From contig NZ_CP011503.1 in the NCBI RefSeq assembly GCF_001028665.1, forward strand, positions 1,612,001 through 1,676,000: DNA of 64,000 bases, in the 5' to 3' direction. The position numbers and the translations under genes were made by a program. Position 1 is the first letter of the stretch, and every line of letters starts with the position of its first letter. The notes beneath the pieces are model-generated. The model did not search any database. It was not told the DNA's origin and saw only the letters and a program-made list of their open reading frames with translations. Source of the stretch: Burkholderia pyrrocinia (GTDB lineage: Bacteria; Pseudomonadota; Gammaproteobacteria; Burkholderiales; Burkholderiaceae). Positions 49,058 to 60,481 of this stretch are shown here, piece by piece.

Positions 49058-52000
49058 ATGAACGACCACCAGCAGCCGCTCACCGCGGTGCCCGCCGCAC
49101 AAGGTCTGTACGACCCGCAAAACGAACACGACGCCTGCGGCGTCGGCTTCGTCGCTCACATCAAGGGCAAGAAGAGCCACGAGATCATCCAGCAGGGTCT
49201 GAAGATCCTCGAGAACCTCGATCACCGCGGCGCAGTCGGTGCCGATCCGCTGATGGGCGACGGCGCGGGCATCCTGATCCAGATTCCGGACGCGTTCTAT
49301 CGCGAGGAAATGTCGAAGCAGGGCGTGATGCTGCCGCCCGCCGGCGAATACGGGGTCGGGATGATCTTTCTGCCGAAGGAAAACGCATCGCGTCTCGCGT
49401 GCGAGCAGGAGCTCGAACGCACGGTGAAGGCCGAAGGCCAGGTCGTGCTCGGCTGGCGCGACGTGCCGGTCGATCATGCGATGCCGATTTCGCCGACCGT
49501 GAAGGCGAGCGAGCCGCTGATCCGCCAGATCTTCATCGGCCGCGGCAAGGACATCATGGTGACGGACGCGCTCGAGCGGAAGCTGTACGTGATCCGCAAG
49601 ACGGCGAGCCACCGCATCCAGGCGCTGAAGCTCAAGCACGGCAAGGAATACTTCGTGCCGTCGATGTCGGCGCGCACGGTCGTCTACAAGGGGCTGCTGC
49701 TCGCGGGCCAGGTCGGCGTGTATTACCGCGACCTGCAGGACGCGCGCGTCGTGTCGGCGCTCGCGCTCGTGCACCAGCGCTTCTCGACCAACACGTTCCC
49801 GGCGTGGGAACTGGCTCACCCGTACCGGATGATCGCGCACAACGGCGAGATCAACACCGTGAAGGGCAACGTGAACTGGCTGAACGCGCGTACCGGCGCG
49901 ATCGCGTCGCACGTGCTCGCCGACGACCTGCCGAAGCTGTGGCCGCTGATCTACCCGGGCCAGTCGGACACCGCATCGTTCGACAACTGTCTCGAGCTGC
50001 TGGTGATGGCCGGCTACCCGCTCGTGCACGCGGTGATGATGATGATCCCGGAAGCGTGGGAGCAGCACACGCTGATGGACGAGAACCGCCGCGCGTTCTA
50101 CGAATACCACGCCGCGATGATGGAGCCGTGGGACGGCCCCGCGGCAATCGCGTTCACCGACGGCCGCCAGATCGGCGCGACGCTCGACCGTAACGGCCTG
50201 CGCCCGGCGCGCTACATCGTCACGGACGACGACCTCGTCATCATGGCGTCGGAAGCCGGCACGCTGCCGATTCCCGAATCGAAGATCGTCAAGAAGTGGC
50301 GCCTGCAGCCGGGCAAGATGTTCCTGATCGACATGGAACACGGCCGCATCATCGACGACAAGGAACTGAAGGACAACCTCGCGAACGCGAAGCCGTACAA
50401 GAGCTGGATCGACGCGGTGCGCATCAAGCTCGACGAGATCGAGCCGAAGGCCGAGGACGTCGCGGCCGGCCGCACGCAGGGCGCCGCGCTGCTCGACCGC
50501 CAGCAGGCGTTCGGCTATACGCAGGAAGACCTGAAGTTCCTGATGGCGCCGATGGCGCAGCAGGGCGAAGAGGCCGTCGGTTCGATGGGCAACGACTCGC
50601 CGCTCGCGGTGATGTCGAACAAGAACAAGACGCTCTATCACTACTTCAAGCAGCTGTTCGCGCAGGTCACGAACCCGCCGATCGACCCGATCCGCGAGAA
50701 CATGGTCATGTCGCTCGTGTCGTTCATCGGCCCGAAGCCGAACCTGCTCGACACGAACAACATCAACCCGCCGATGCGTCTCGAAGTGTCGCAGCCGGTG
50801 CTCGACTTCAAGGACATCGCGAAGATCCGCGCGATCGACCAGTACACGGGCGGCAAGTTCAGCGCGTACGAACTGAACATCTGCTACCCGGTCGCGTGGG
50901 GCAAGGAAGGCATCGAGGCGCGCCTCGCGTCGCTGTGCGCGGAAGCCGTCGACGCGGTGAAGTCGGGCTACAACATGCTGATCGTGTCGGACCGCAAGAC
51001 GGATGCCGAGCACGTCGCGATTCCGGCGCTGCTCGCCACGTCGGCGATCCACACGCACCTCGTCCAGCAAGGGCTGCGCACGAGCACAGGCCTCGTCGTC
51101 GAGACGGGCTCCGCGCGTGAAACGCACCACTTCGCGCTGCTCGCGGGCTACGGCGCGGAAGCCGTGCACCCGTACCTCGCGATGGAAACGCTCGCGAAGA
51201 TGGCCGAAGGCCTGCCGGGCGACCTGTCGCCGGAGAAGGCCGTCTACAACTTCACGAAGGCGGTCGGCAAGGGCCTGCAGAAGGTGATGTCGAAGATGGG
51301 CATCTCGACGTACATGTCGTACACGGGTGCGCAGATCTTCGAAGCGCTCGGCCTGTCGAGCGACCTCGTCGAGAAGTACTTCAAGGGCACGGCGTCGAAG
51401 GTCGGCGGCATCGGCCTGTTCGAAGTCGCGGAAGAGGCGATCCGCCTGCACCGCGACGCGTTCGGCGACAGCCCGGTCCTGCGCGACATGCTCGACGCGG
51501 GCGGCGAGTACGCGTACCGCGTGCGCGGCGAAGACCACATGTGGACGCCGGATTCGATCGCGAAGCTGCAGCACGCGACGCGCAGCAACTCGTACCAGAC
51601 GTACAAGGAATACGCGCACCTGATCAACGACCAGACCAAGCGTCACATGACGTTCCGCGGCCTGTTCGAGTTCAAGGTCGAGCCGACCAAGGCGATCCCG
51701 ATCGACGACGTCGAATCGGCGAAGGACATCGTCAAGCGCTTCGCGACGGGCGCGATGTCGCTCGGTTCGATCAGCACCGAAGCGCACGCGACGCTCGCGA
51801 TCGCGATGAACCGGATCGGCGGCAAGTCGAACACCGGCGAAGGCGGCGAGGACGAAAAGCGCTATCGCAACGAGCTGCGCGGCATTCCGATCAAGGCCGG
51901 CGAGACGCTGAAGTCGGTGATCGGCGACGAAATCGTCAGCGACATTGCGCTGAAGGACGGCGATTCGCTGCGCTCGAAGATCAAGCAGGTCGCGTCGGGC

Positions 52001-53761
52001 CGCTTCGGCGTCACCGCCGAGTACCTCGCTTCGGCCGACCAGATCCAGATCAAGATGGCGCAGGGTGCGAAGCCGGGCGAAGGCGGCCAGTTGCCGGGCC
52101 ACAAGGTGTCCGAGTACATCGGCAAGCTGCGTTATTCGGTGCCGGGCGTCGGCCTGATCTCGCCGCCGCCGCACCACGACATCTACTCGATCGAGGATCT
52201 GGCGCAGCTGATCCACGACCTGAAGAACGTGAACCCGAGCTCGAGCATCTCGGTGAAGCTGGTGTCGGAAGTGGGCGTCGGCACGGTCGCGGCCGGTGTC
52301 GCGAAGGCGAAGGCCGATCACGTCGTGATCGCCGGCCATGACGGCGGCACGGGCGCATCGCCGCTGTCGTCGGTCAAGCACGCAGGCACGCCGTGGGAAC
52401 TCGGCCTTGCCGAAACGCAGCAGACGCTGGTGCTGAACCGCCTGCGCGGCCGTATCCGCGTGCAGGCCGACGGCCAGATGAAGACGGGCCGCGACGTCGT
52501 GATCGGCGCGCTGCTCGGCGCGGACGAATTCGGCTTCGCAACGGCGCCGCTCGTCGTCGAAGGCTGCATCATGATGCGCAAGTGCCACCTGAACACGTGC
52601 CCGGTCGGCGTCGCGACGCAGGATCCGGTGCTGCGTGCGAAGTTCCAGGGCCAGCCCGAGCACGTCGTGAACTACTTCTTCTTCGTCGCCGAGGAAGTGC
52701 GCGAGATCATGGCGCAGCTCGGCGTCGCGAAGTTCGACGACCTGATCGGCCGCGCCGACCTGCTCGATACGCGCAAGGGCATCGAGCACTGGAAGGCGAA
52801 GGGCCTCGACTTCTCGCGTGTGTTCTACCAGCCGGAAGAGTGCGAGGACGTCGCGCCGCGCCACGTCGACGTGCAGGATCACGGCCTCGAGCGCGCGCTC
52901 GACCACGTGCTGATCGAGAAGGCGAAGGCCGCGATCGAGAACGGCGAGCATGTGTCGTTCATCCAGCCGGTGCGCAACGTGAACCGTACGGTCGGCGCGA
53001 TGCTGTCGGGCGTGATCGCGAAGAAGCACGGCCATGACGGCCTGGCGGACGACGCGGTGCACATCCAGCTGAAGGGCACGGCCGGCCAGAGCTTCGGCGC
53101 GTTCCTCGCGAAGGGCGTGACGCTCGACCTCGTCGGCGACGGCAACGACTACGTCGGCAAGGGCCTGTCGGGCGGCCGGATCATCATCCGACCGACCAAC
53201 GACTTCCGCGGCAAGTCCGAGGAAAACATCATCTGCGGCAACACGGTGATGTACGGCGCGATCGAAGGCGAATCGTTCTTCCGCGGCGTCGCGGGCGAGC
53301 GCTTCTGCGTGCGCAACTCGGGCGCGACGGCGGTCGTCGAAGGCACGGGCGACCACGGCTGCGAATACATGACGGGCGGCACGGTCGTCGTGCTCGGCGA
53401 GACGGGGCGCAACTTCGCGGCCGGCATGTCGGGCGGCCTCGCGTACATCTACGATCCGGAAGGCACGTTCGCGGCGAAGTGCAACAAGTCGATGGTCGCG
53501 CTCGAGCCGGTGCTGCAGCAGGCCGAGCAGGAGCGCACGGTCGATCGCGCACTCTGGCACGCGAACACGACGGACGAAGCGCTGCTCAAGGGGCTCATTG
53601 AGCGTCATTTCCAGTTCACGGGTTCGCCGCGCGCGAAGTCGCTGCTGGAAAACTGGGACGCGGCGCGCCGCCAGTTCGTGAAGGTGTTCCCGCACGAATA
53701 CAAGCGCGCGCTGGGCGAGATCGGTGCGAAGAAGGCGGCGAAGGAAGTGCTGGCCGCCTGA
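49058..53761 (+). CDS. gltB: Glutamate synthase (NADPH) large subunit
   Basis: Transfers the glutamine amide to 2-oxoglutarate to make two glutamates; central to ammonium assimilation with GltD. The protein is 1567 residues. A 26-residue propeptide precedes C27 (HDACGVGF), the N-terminal glutaminase nucleophile. The glutaminase domain covers about 27-430, then a central domain, the FMN domain ([26 protein letters not shown]) and the 3Fe-4S ligands C1170, C1176 and C1181 ([12 protein letters not shown]). The C-terminal beta-helix domain ends the protein. The start chosen matches family N-termini although its ribosome site is weak. gltD follows at 85 bases. Confidence 0.97.
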   Translation: MNDHQQPLTAVPAAQGLYDPQNEHDACGVGFVAHIKGKKSHEIIQQGLKILENLDHRGAVGADPLMGDGAGILIQIPDAFYREEMSKQGVMLPPAGEYGVGMIFLPKENASRLACEQELERTVKAEGQVVLGWRDVPVDHAMPISPTVKASEPLIRQIFIGRGKDIMVTDALERKLYVIRKTASHRIQALKLKHGKEYFVPSMSARTVVYKGLLLAGQVGVYYRDLQDARVVSALALVHQRFSTNTFPAWELAHPYRMIAHNGEINTVKGNVNWLNARTGAIASHVLADDLPKLWPLIYPGQSDTASFDNCLELLVMAGYPLVHAVMMMIPEAWEQHTLMDENRRAFYEYHAAMMEPWDGPAAIAFTDGRQIGATLDRNGLRPARYIVTDDDLVIMASEAGTLPIPESKIVKKWRLQPGKMFLIDMEHGRIIDDKELKDNLANAKPYKSWIDAVRIKLDEIEPKAEDVAAGRTQGAALLDRQQAFGYTQEDLKFLMAPMAQQGEEAVGSMGNDSPLAVMSNKNKTLYHYFKQLFAQVTNPPIDPIRENMVMSLVSFIGPKPNLLDTNNINPPMRLEVSQPVLDFKDIAKIRAIDQYTGGKFSAYELNICYPVAWGKEGIEARLASLCAEAVDAVKSGYNMLIVSDRKTDAEHVAIPALLATSAIHTHLVQQGLRTSTGLVVETGSARETHHFALLAGYGAEAVHPYLAMETLAKMAEGLPGDLSPEKAVYNFTKAVGKGLQKVMSKMGISTYMSYTGAQIFEALGLSSDLVEKYFKGTASKVGGIGLFEVAEEAIRLHRDAFGDSPVLRDMLDAGGEYAYRVRGEDHMWTPDSIAKLQHATRSNSYQTYKEYAHLINDQTKRHMTFRGLFEFKVEPTKAIPIDDVESAKDIVKRFATGAMSLGSISTEAHATLAIAMNRIGGKSNTGEGGEDEKRYRNELRGIPIKAGETLKSVIGDEIVSDIALKDGDSLRSKIKQVASGRFGVTAEYLASADQIQIKMAQGAKPGEGGQLPGHKVSEYIGKLRYSVPGVGLISPPPHHDIYSIEDLAQLIHDLKNVNPSSSISVKLVSEVGVGTVAAGVAKAKADHVVIAGHDGGTGASPLSSVKHAGTPWELGLAETQQTLVLNRLRGRIRVQADGQMKTGRDVVIGALLGADEFGFATAPLVVEGCIMMRKCHLNTCPVGVATQDPVLRAKFQGQPEHVVNYFFFVAEEVREIMAQLGVAKFDDLIGRADLLDTRKGIEHWKAKGLDFSRVFYQPEECEDVAPRHVDVQDHGLERALDHVLIEKAKAAIENGEHVSFIQPVRNVNRTVGAMLSGVIAKKHGHDGLADDAVHIQLKGTAGQSFGAFLAKGVTLDLVGDGNDYVGKGLSGGRIIIRPTNDFRGKSEENIICGNTVMYGAIEGESFFRGVAGERFCVRNSGATAVVEGTGDHGCEYMTGGTVVVLGETGRNFAAGMSGGLAYIYDPEGTFAAKCNKSMVALEPVLQQAEQERTVDRALWHANTTDEALLKGLIERHFQFTGSPRAKSLLENWDAARRQFVKVFPHEYKRALGEIGAKKAAKEVLAA

Positions 53762-53846
53762 GCGACGAACGACATAGCGAATGCCGCGCGCGCATGATTG
53801 CCGCGCGCGGCTCCCCCACCCGATACACGGAACAGAAGAGCACCTT

Positions 53847-55313
53847 ATGGGCAAGGCAACCGGTTTTCTGGAGTTCGAACGCCGCCACGAGGCGTACGAA
53901 GCACCGCTCACGCGCGTGAAGCACTACAAGGAATTCGTCGCGGCGCTGACCGACGCGGACGCGAAGGTCCAGGGCGCGCGCTGCATGGATTGCGGCATCC
54001 CGTTCTGCAACAACGGCTGCCCGGTCAACAACATCATCCCGGACTTCAACGATCTCGTTTACCGCCAGGACTGGCAGCAGGCGATCGAAGTCCTGCACTC
54101 GACCAACAACTTCCCGGAATTCACGGGCCGCATCTGCCCGGCGCCGTGCGAGGCCGCGTGCACGCTCGGGATCAACGACGACCCGGTCGGCATCAAGTCG
54201 ATCGAGCACGCGATCATCGACAAGGCCTGGGCGGAGGGCTGGGTGAAGCCGCTGCCGGCCGAGCACAAGACGGGCAAGAAGGTCGCGGTCGTCGGTTCGG
54301 GCCCCGCGGGCCTCGCCGCCGCGCAGCAGCTCGCGCGCGCGGGCCACGACGTGACGGTGTTCGAGAAGAACGACCGGGTCGGCGGCCTGCTGCGTTACGG
54401 GATCCCCGACTTCAAGCTCGAGAAGTGGCTGATCGACCGCCGCATGCGCCAGATGGAAGCGGAGGGCGTGACGTTCCGCACCAGCGTGTTCATCGGCAAG
54501 GATCCGCTGCCCGAGTCGATCGGCAGCCTCGCGAAGGAAATCATCTCGCCGGACACGCTGAAGGAAGAATTCGACGCGGTCGTGATCGCCGGTGGCTCGG
54601 AAACGCCGCGCGATTTGCCGGTGCCGGGCCGCGAGCTCGCGGGCGTCCATTTCGCGATGGACTTCCTGCCGCAGCAGAACCGCGTGAACGCGGGCGACAA
54701 GCTCGTCGACCAGTTGCTCGCGAAGGGCAAGCACGTGATCGTGATCGGCGGCGGCGATACGGGTTCGGACTGCGTCGGCACGTCGAACCGTCACGGCGCG
54801 AAGCAGGTCACGCAGTTCGAGCTGCTGCCGCAGCCGCCGGAAGAGGAACACAAGCCGCTCGTGTGGCCGTACTGGCCGATCAAGCTGCGCACGTCGTCGT
54901 CGCATGAGGAAGGTTGCGAGCGCGACTGGGCGGTCGCGACGAAGCGTCTCGAAGGCAAGAACGGCAAGGTCGAGAAGCTGATCGCGGTGCGCGTCGAGTG
55001 GAAGGACGGCAAGATGCAGGAAGTGCCGGGCTCCGAATTCGAGATGAAGGCCGATCTCGTGCTGCTCGCGATGGGCTTCACGCAGCCGGCAGCGCCCGTG
55101 CTCGACGCGTTCGGCGTCGCGAAGGATGCGCGCGGTAATGCGCGCGCGGCGACCGAAGGCGATCGTTCGTACTACACGTCGGTCGACAAGGTGTTTGCGG
55201 CGGGCGACATGCGCCGTGGCCAGTCGCTGGTGGTGTGGGCGATCCGCGAAGGCCGCCAGTGCGCACGCTCGGTCGATGCGTACCTGATGGGGCATACGGA
55301 ACTGCCGCGCTGA
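53847..55313 (+). CDS. gltD: Glutamate synthase (NADPH) small subunit
   Basis: Supplies electrons from NADPH through FAD and two 4Fe-4S clusters to GltB. The protein is 488 residues from [17 protein letters not shown]. Cluster cysteines are C46, C49, C54 and C58 ([13 protein letters not shown]) and C97, C101, C105 (CPAPCEAAC). FAD-binding [14 protein letters not shown] (about 150) and NADPH-binding [11 protein letters not shown] follow. The later FAD motif [16 protein letters not shown] lies near the C-terminus. Confidence 0.96.
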   Translation: MGKATGFLEFERRHEAYEAPLTRVKHYKEFVAALTDADAKVQGARCMDCGIPFCNNGCPVNNIIPDFNDLVYRQDWQQAIEVLHSTNNFPEFTGRICPAPCEAACTLGINDDPVGIKSIEHAIIDKAWAEGWVKPLPAEHKTGKKVAVVGSGPAGLAAAQQLARAGHDVTVFEKNDRVGGLLRYGIPDFKLEKWLIDRRMRQMEAEGVTFRTSVFIGKDPLPESIGSLAKEIISPDTLKEEFDAVVIAGGSETPRDLPVPGRELAGVHFAMDFLPQQNRVNAGDKLVDQLLAKGKHVIVIGGGDTGSDCVGTSNRHGAKQVTQFELLPQPPEEEHKPLVWPYWPIKLRTSSSHEEGCERDWAVATKRLEGKNGKVEKLIAVRVEWKDGKMQEVPGSEFEMKADLVLLAMGFTQPAAPVLDAFGVAKDARGNARAATEGDRSYYTSVDKVFAAGDMRRGQSLVVWAIREGRQCARSVDAYLMGHTELPR

Positions 55314-55344
55314 GCTGAATAGCGCGAGCGGGTTTCGGTGAGAG

Positions 55345-55376
55345 CCGGGCGTCCGAAAGGGCGCCCGGTTTTTTTT
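55345..55376 (+). terminator. Terminator of gltBD
   Basis: CCGGGCGTCC (55345-55354), tetraloop GAAA and GGGCGCCCGG (55359-55368) form a 10-bp stem with one G-T pair, followed by eight T's. Very strong. Confidence 0.9.
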
Positions 55377-55632
55377 GTGGCTGGCGCGCGCCGATGCCCT
55401 TCAGCCAGCCGGTACTGCGCGTTCCGCGACGCCGTCGATCCGGCCGCGTCGCTGCGCTGGCTCTCGCCATTTGCACGAAGCGTCGCCTAATCTGATCACA
55501 TTCGCCAGTGATTTTCCGTCATTTCGTTTCCTTTCGTTTTGTAATAATCGTTGAAAACTGTCATATCATGTCGCCCCTCGGGCCGCATTTGCGGTGGCTG
55601 CATGTGACCGACCCTATTTACAAGGACTCTGG
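55377..55632. other. Intergenic region upstream of the AGCS transporter
   Basis: The first 120 bases show nothing recognisable. From about 55500 the sequence becomes AT-rich, and TAATAAT (55542-55548) preceded by TG may be an extended -10. No -35 at good spacing was seen. No gene fits here. Confidence 0.4.
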
Positions 55633-57123
55633 ATGGAAGCACTCCTGCATGGGCTGATCGACACCGTCAACGGCGTGTTGTGGAACTACGTGCTGATTGC
55701 GCTGCTGCTCGGCGCCGGTGCGTGGTTCACGTTGCGGTTCCGGATGATCCAGTTGAAGGCGCTGTTCCTCAGCATGAAACTGGTCGGCAGCAAGGGCGAG
55801 CCGGGCAGCATCTCGTCGTTCCAGGCGTTCGCGACCGGGCTCGCGAGCCGTGTCGGCACCGGCAACATTGCGGGCGTCGCGGTCGCGCTGACGGTCGGCG
55901 GGCCGGGCGCGATCTTCTGGATGTGGATGACGGCGCTCGTCGGGATGTCGTCGGCGTTCGTCGAGGCGACACTCGCACAGATCTTCAAGGTCTCGCACCC
56001 GGACGGCAGCTATCGCGGCGGCCCCGCGTACTACATCCAGACGGGCCTGCGTTCGCGCGCCTTCGGCGTGCTGTTTTCGCTGTCGCTGATCCTCGCGTTC
56101 GGCTTCGTGTTCAACGCGGTGCAGGCCAACGCGATCGCCGACGCGTTCCATACGTCGTTCGGCTGGAGCCGCGAGACGGTCGGCCTCGGTCTCGTGCTGC
56201 TGAGCGCGCCGATCATCTTCGGCGGCATCCGCCGCATCGCGACGGTCGCGCAGGTGATCGTGCCGCTGATGGCGATCGGCTATCTCGCGCTCGCGGTCTA
56301 CGCAGTCGCGACGCACATCGCATTGGTGCCGGGCGTGATCGCACTGATCGTGAAGAGCGCGTTCGGCCTCGAGCAGGCGGCGGGCGGCCTGACGGGCTAT
56401 GCGGTCAGCCAGGCGATCGCGATCGGCGTGAAGCGCGGACTGTTCTCGAACGAGGCCGGGATGGGCAGCGCGCCGAACGCGGCCGCGACCGCGAGCACGC
56501 GGCATCCCGTCACGCAGGGGCTGATCCAGATGCTCGGCGTGTTCGTCGACACGATCGTGATCTGCAGCGCGACCGCGTTCGTGATCCTGCTGTCGGGCCA
56601 GTACGAACTCGGCACCGGCATGGAAGGCGCGGCGCTCACGCAGCGCGCGATCTCGAGCCATGTCGGCGACTGGGGCGGTATCTACATGGCCGTCGCGATC
56701 TTCTTCCTCGCGTTCTCGTCGGTGATCGGCAACTACGCATATGCGGAAGGCAACGTCGAATTCATCACGAAGCGGCGCGGCGTGCTGCCGCTGTTCCGCG
56801 TCGCGGTGCTCGGGATGGTGATGTTCGGCAGCGTCGGGCAACTGCCGCTCGTGTGGGCGATGGCCGATACGAGCATGGGGCTGATGGCGATCATCAACCT
56901 GATCGCGATCCTCGCGCTCGGCAAGTATGCGCACGCCGCATGGGCCGACTATCGCCGCCAGCGCGCGGCAGGCATCGCCGATCCGGTGTTCACGCGCAAC
57001 ACGATTCCGGAACTCGCGCGCGTGCTGCCGGCCGACGTGTGGGGCGAGCACGGCCCGCTGCCGCAGCGTCCCGCTTCGGCCGACACGGCGAGCGCGCCGC
57101 GTGCCGCGGTGAGCGGATCATGA
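55633..57123 (+). CDS. Alanine/glycine:cation symporter (AGCS family)
   Basis: Sodium- or proton-driven importer of alanine, D-alanine or glycine, 496 residues with about 10-11 membrane spans. Family features are GLASRVGTGNIAGVAVAL (about 75-92) and EAGMGSAPNAAATAS (about 275-289), in substrate- and cation-binding positions. The ATG (MEALLHGLIDTVNG) follows AAGGA. The stop overlaps thpR by 4 bases. The exact substrate cannot be told from sequence. Confidence 0.92.
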   Translation: MEALLHGLIDTVNGVLWNYVLIALLLGAGAWFTLRFRMIQLKALFLSMKLVGSKGEPGSISSFQAFATGLASRVGTGNIAGVAVALTVGGPGAIFWMWMTALVGMSSAFVEATLAQIFKVSHPDGSYRGGPAYYIQTGLRSRAFGVLFSLSLILAFGFVFNAVQANAIADAFHTSFGWSRETVGLGLVLLSAPIIFGGIRRIATVAQVIVPLMAIGYLALAVYAVATHIALVPGVIALIVKSAFGLEQAAGGLTGYAVSQAIAIGVKRGLFSNEAGMGSAPNAAATASTRHPVTQGLIQMLGVFVDTIVICSATAFVILLSGQYELGTGMEGAALTQRAISSHVGDWGGIYMAVAIFFLAFSSVIGNYAYAEGNVEFITKRRGVLPLFRVAVLGMVMFGSVGQLPLVWAMADTSMGLMAIINLIAILALGKYAHAAWADYRRQRAAGIADPVFTRNTIPELARVLPADVWGEHGPLPQRPASADTASAPRAAVSGS

Positions 57124-57686
57124 ACGGCGACCGGCTCCGTGCCTTCGTCGCGCTGGTGCCCGATGCGGCTTCGCGCGACGCGCTGCACGCGTTGCCGGTC
57201 ACCCGCGGTGCGCGGCGCACGCAGCCCGCGCACCTGCACATGACGCTCGCGTTCATCGGGGCGATCGAACGGGAGCGTTGCGACGCGCTGGCCGCGCACC
57301 TGCCCGCGCTCGCAGCCGCGCATGCGCTGCCGTTGCTGCCGGTCGAGCGGATCGCGTGGTGGCCGAGCCTGCCGCGCGCGAGGCTGATCGTCGCGGAACT
57401 CGAGGCAGATCCCGCCTGCGTCGCGCTGAATGCCGGGCTGGCAACGCTGCTGCGCGGACTCGGCGTGCCGATCGACCGGCGGCCGTTCCGGCCGCACGTG
57501 ACGCTCGCGCGGCTGCCGCGCGACGCGGTCGGACAGCCCGCGCACGGCGGCGCGCCCGGGCGGCCGGTCGTGCTGCGCATCGAGGCGCTGACGCTGTTCG
57601 AAAGCCGGCTGTCGCACGAGGGCGTGTCGCACCGACCGATCGTATCGGCGCCGATCGCATGGACGGAAGGCCGGGCGGCGCGGTGA
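57120..57686 (+). CDS. thpR: RNA 2',3'-cyclic phosphodiesterase (2H family)
   Basis: LigT-like protein that opens 2',3'-cyclic phosphate RNA ends, 188 residues. The two catalytic HXTL motifs are H40-M-T-L43 and H126-V-T-L129, with about 80 residues between them as expected. Starts MNGDRLRAFVALVPD. ATGA overlap with the symporter gene. Converges on the DadA-like gene, 88 bases away. Confidence 0.92.
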   Translation: MNGDRLRAFVALVPDAASRDALHALPVTRGARRTQPAHLHMTLAFIGAIERERCDALAAHLPALAAAHALPLLPVERIAWWPSLPRARLIVAELEADPACVALNAGLATLLRGLGVPIDRRPFRPHVTLARLPRDAVGQPAHGGAPGRPVVLRIEALTLFESRLSHEGVSHRPIVSAPIAWTEGRAAR

Positions 57687-57774
57687 GCGGCGCTCGCGAT
57701 GCATGGCGATGGCCGCGCGCTGCGCGTATCGCGCCAGCGCATCCCGTCGACGGTGTTGCCCGGCGGCGCCGAGC

Positions 57775-59058
57775 CTACCGGCCGTAGCGTGCGAGCGTCA
57801 GGCCCGACAGGTCGATCTCCGGCTCGCGTCCGGTAACGAGATCGGCGACCACCTTTCCCGAACCCATCGACATTGCCCAGCCGGTCGAGCCGTGGCCGAC
57901 GTTGAGCCAGAGCCCGTCGATCCCGCTCGCGCCGAGCAGCGGCGGCCCATCGGGCGTCATTGGCCGGCGGCCGATCCAGAAGCGTGCCGATGCGCGATCG
58001 GCCGCGTGCGGGAACCAGTCGTCGAGCACCTTCATCAGTGTATCGAGCGCCTGCTGCCGCAGCGCCGCGTGCCGGTTGCCGAGCTCCGCGGTGCCCGCGA
58101 CGCGCAGCGACGGGCCGAAGCGCGTGATCGCCGTCTTCAGCGATTCGTCCATCAGCGCGGCGCGCGGCGCCTTTTCATCGTCGACGACCGCGAGCGTCGC
58201 CGAGTAGCCTTTCACCGGATACAGCGGCACGTCGATGCCGTGCGGCCGCAGCAGGCCGGCGCTGTCGACGCCGAGCGCGACGACGATCGCGTCGGCGGCG
58301 AGCGGTGCGTCGCTTCGTGCGGCGGCGCCTTCTTCGACCGATTCGACCCGCACGCCGCGTACCTTGCCGCCCGCGACGTCGAGCGCGCGGATCGCGGTGC
58401 GAAAACGGAACGTCACGCCGTTCGCTTCGCACAGTGCACGCAGTTCGCGCGTGAAGCGTGCGCAGTCGCCGGCTTCGTCGTCGGGCAGGTAGATGCCGCC
58501 GACGGGCGCCTGCCGTGCCCAGCGCAGGCCCGGCTCGATCGCCGTGCAGCCGGCCGCATCGAGTTCGCGAAACGCGATGCCGGCGTCGCGCAGCACCTTC
58601 AGCGCGGGCTGCACCATCTCGACGTCGAATGTGCCGCGCAACAGTTGCAGGTAGCCGCGGCTCGCGCCGTAGTCGAACGGATAACGGTCGCGAAACGCAT
58701 GCAGGCACGCGCGGCTGTAATACGCGATGCGCTGCATCCGCTGCTTGTTCACGCGGAACCGCTCGAACTCGCATTCGCGCAGCCAGCGCGCGATCCAGCG
58801 CCACTGCGCGGCGTCGAGCGTCGGCCGGAAGATCAGCGGCGATGCGGGCTTGAACAGGTACTTGAGGATCTTGCCGGGCATCCCCGGCGCGGCCCACGGC
58901 GTCACGTAGCCGGGCGCGATCACGCCCGCGTTGCCGAGGCTCGTCGCCTGCGCGACATCGGCCTCGCGTTCGATCACGGTGACGTCGCAGCCTGCTTCGC
59001 GCAGGTGCCACGCGGTGGTGACGCCGATCACGCCGGCGCCGAGAACGATCACGTGCAT
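57775..59058 (-). CDS. D-amino-acid dehydrogenase-like FAD oxidoreductase (DadA paralogue)
   Basis: DAO/DadA-family flavoprotein, 427 residues. The FAD-binding VIVLGAGVIGVTTAWHL covers residues 3-19, and TSLGNAGVIAPGYVTPWAAPG matches the DadA signature. The C-terminal WIGRRPMTPDGPPLLG and NVGHGSTGWAMSMGSGKV are also typical. It differs enough from the usual Burkholderia DadA that I treat it as a paralogue. It probably oxidises D-amino acids and passes electrons to the quinone pool. It follows the MFS transporter by 25 bases, so the two are likely co-transcribed. Confidence 0.82.
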   Translation of the reverse strand: MHVIVLGAGVIGVTTAWHLREAGCDVTVIEREADVAQATSLGNAGVIAPGYVTPWAAPGMPGKILKYLFKPASPLIFRPTLDAAQWRWIARWLRECEFERFRVNKQRMQRIAYYSRACLHAFRDRYPFDYGASRGYLQLLRGTFDVEMVQPALKVLRDAGIAFRELDAAGCTAIEPGLRWARQAPVGGIYLPDDEAGDCARFTRELRALCEANGVTFRFRTAIRALDVAGGKVRGVRVESVEEGAAARSDAPLAADAIVVALGVDSAGLLRPHGIDVPLYPVKGYSATLAVVDDEKAPRAALMDESLKTAITRFGPSLRVAGTAELGNRHAALRQQALDTLMKVLDDWFPHAADRASARFWIGRRPMTPDGPPLLGASGIDGLWLNVGHGSTGWAMSMGSGKVVADLVTGREPEIDLSGLTLARYGR

Positions 59059-59083
59059 GCGGTGTCCGGAACGAAGAGGGCGC

Positions 59084-60346
59084 TCACGACGCGACGGCCG
59101 GATCGTCGACGAGCGACTTGCCGCGCGTTTCCGGCAGCACGAGCGCGGCGACGATCACGAGCAGGTAGCCGCCGCCCGCGACGAGGCCGATCGCCTTCAC
59201 GAGCGACATCGACTGCGACAGCGAGCCGACGAGTATCGGGAAGAACGATCCGATCCCGCGGCCGAGGTTGTAGCAGAAGCCCTGGCCCGAGCCGCGGATC
59301 GCGCCCGGATACAGCTCCGACAGATACGCGCCGACGCCCGCGAAGATCCCCTGCACGACGATGCCGAGCGGGAAGCCGAGCAGCAGCATCGCGGTATCGG
59401 TGATCGGCAGCATCGTGTATGCCATGCCGAGCGAGAACGAGCCGATCGCGAACAGGATGAACGACGCGCGGCGGCCGAGCCGGTCGGACAGGATCGCACC
59501 GACCACGTAGCCGACGAACGAGCCGACGATCAGCACGACGAGATAACCGCTCGTGTTGAACACGGACAGGTGGCGGACGGTTTTCAGGTAGGTGGGCAGC
59601 CACGTCGTGATCGCGTAGTAGCCGCCGAGCATCCCGGTGCACAGCGCGCTGCCGAACAGCGTCGCGCGCAGGTGCGGCGGCGAGAAGATCTCGAGGAAGT
59701 GGCCCGATATGCGGCCGTCGTCGCGCGCGCGGCGCGTGGCCGTGTAGATGTCGGGATCGCTGACGTTGCGGCGGATGTACAGGATCCACAGCGCGGGCAC
59801 GATGCCGATCCAGAAGCACGCGCGCCACGCGACCTGCTCGGGCAGCAGCGCGAAGAACGCCCAGTACAGGATCGCGGCCGCGGCCCAGCCGAACGACCAG
59901 CTGCTTTGCACGGTGCCGACGGCCTTCGCGCGATGCTCGGGCGAGCGGATCGTCTCGGCCATCATGATCGTCACGACCGACCATTCGCCGCCGAAACCGA
60001 AGCCCTGCAGCGTGCGCGTCGCGAGCAACTGCCAGAACGAATGCGTGAAACCGGACAGGCACGTGAACAGCGCGAACGTCGCGATCGTCCACTGCAGCAC
60101 GCGCACGCGGCCGTAGCGGTCGGCGAGGATGCCGGCGACCCAGCCGCCGACTGCCGACGAGATCAGCGAACTCGTCGCGATCATCCCGGCCTCGCTCTTC
60201 GTCATCCCCCACGTGGCGATCAGCGTCGGGATCAGGAACGAGTAGATCATGAAGTCGAACGCATCGACCGCGTAGCCGCCGAATCCGGCGTAGAGCGTCT
60301 TGCGCTCGCGCGACGACAATTCGTTGAACCACTGGAATGCCTGCAT
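59084..60346 (-). CDS. MFS transporter (sugar/carboxylate:proton symporter type)
   Basis: Major-facilitator protein of 420 residues with about 12 spans. Motif A reads GILADRYGRVRVLQ (loop 2-3) and its repeat AILSDRLGRRASFI (loop 8-9). The N-terminus MQAFQWFNELSSRERKT and FGGYAVDAFDFMIY fit the sialate/aromatic-acid symporter group. A GGGGGCGG ribosome site precedes the ATG. It probably brings in the substrate of the downstream oxidoreductase; the actual substrate is unknown. Confidence 0.88.
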   Translation of the reverse strand: MQAFQWFNELSSRERKTLYAGFGGYAVDAFDFMIYSFLIPTLIATWGMTKSEAGMIATSSLISSAVGGWVAGILADRYGRVRVLQWTIATFALFTCLSGFTHSFWQLLATRTLQGFGFGGEWSVVTIMMAETIRSPEHRAKAVGTVQSSWSFGWAAAAILYWAFFALLPEQVAWRACFWIGIVPALWILYIRRNVSDPDIYTATRRARDDGRISGHFLEIFSPPHLRATLFGSALCTGMLGGYYAITTWLPTYLKTVRHLSVFNTSGYLVVLIVGSFVGYVVGAILSDRLGRRASFILFAIGSFSLGMAYTMLPITDTAMLLLGFPLGIVVQGIFAGVGAYLSELYPGAIRGSGQGFCYNLGRGIGSFFPILVGSLSQSMSLVKAIGLVAGGGYLLVIVAALVLPETRGKSLVDDPAVAS

Positions 60347-60481
60347 GCGTGCCGCCCCCTGTTGTCTCGTATCGCGCTGCCGCGTGGCGGTTATTTTACG
60401 GTCGCGACGCGGCCGGCCAAAAAGGCCGATGCAGGTTCGTGCGGGAAAACGGGTACGCGGGAAGGAGCGGGCGATGCCGCG

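Noticed and set aside
48884..53911. 1675-codon open frame on the minus strand under gltB
   Set aside because: Same shadow effect of GC-rich codon use; low-complexity Arg/Asp/Val/Ala composition and no recognisable domain.
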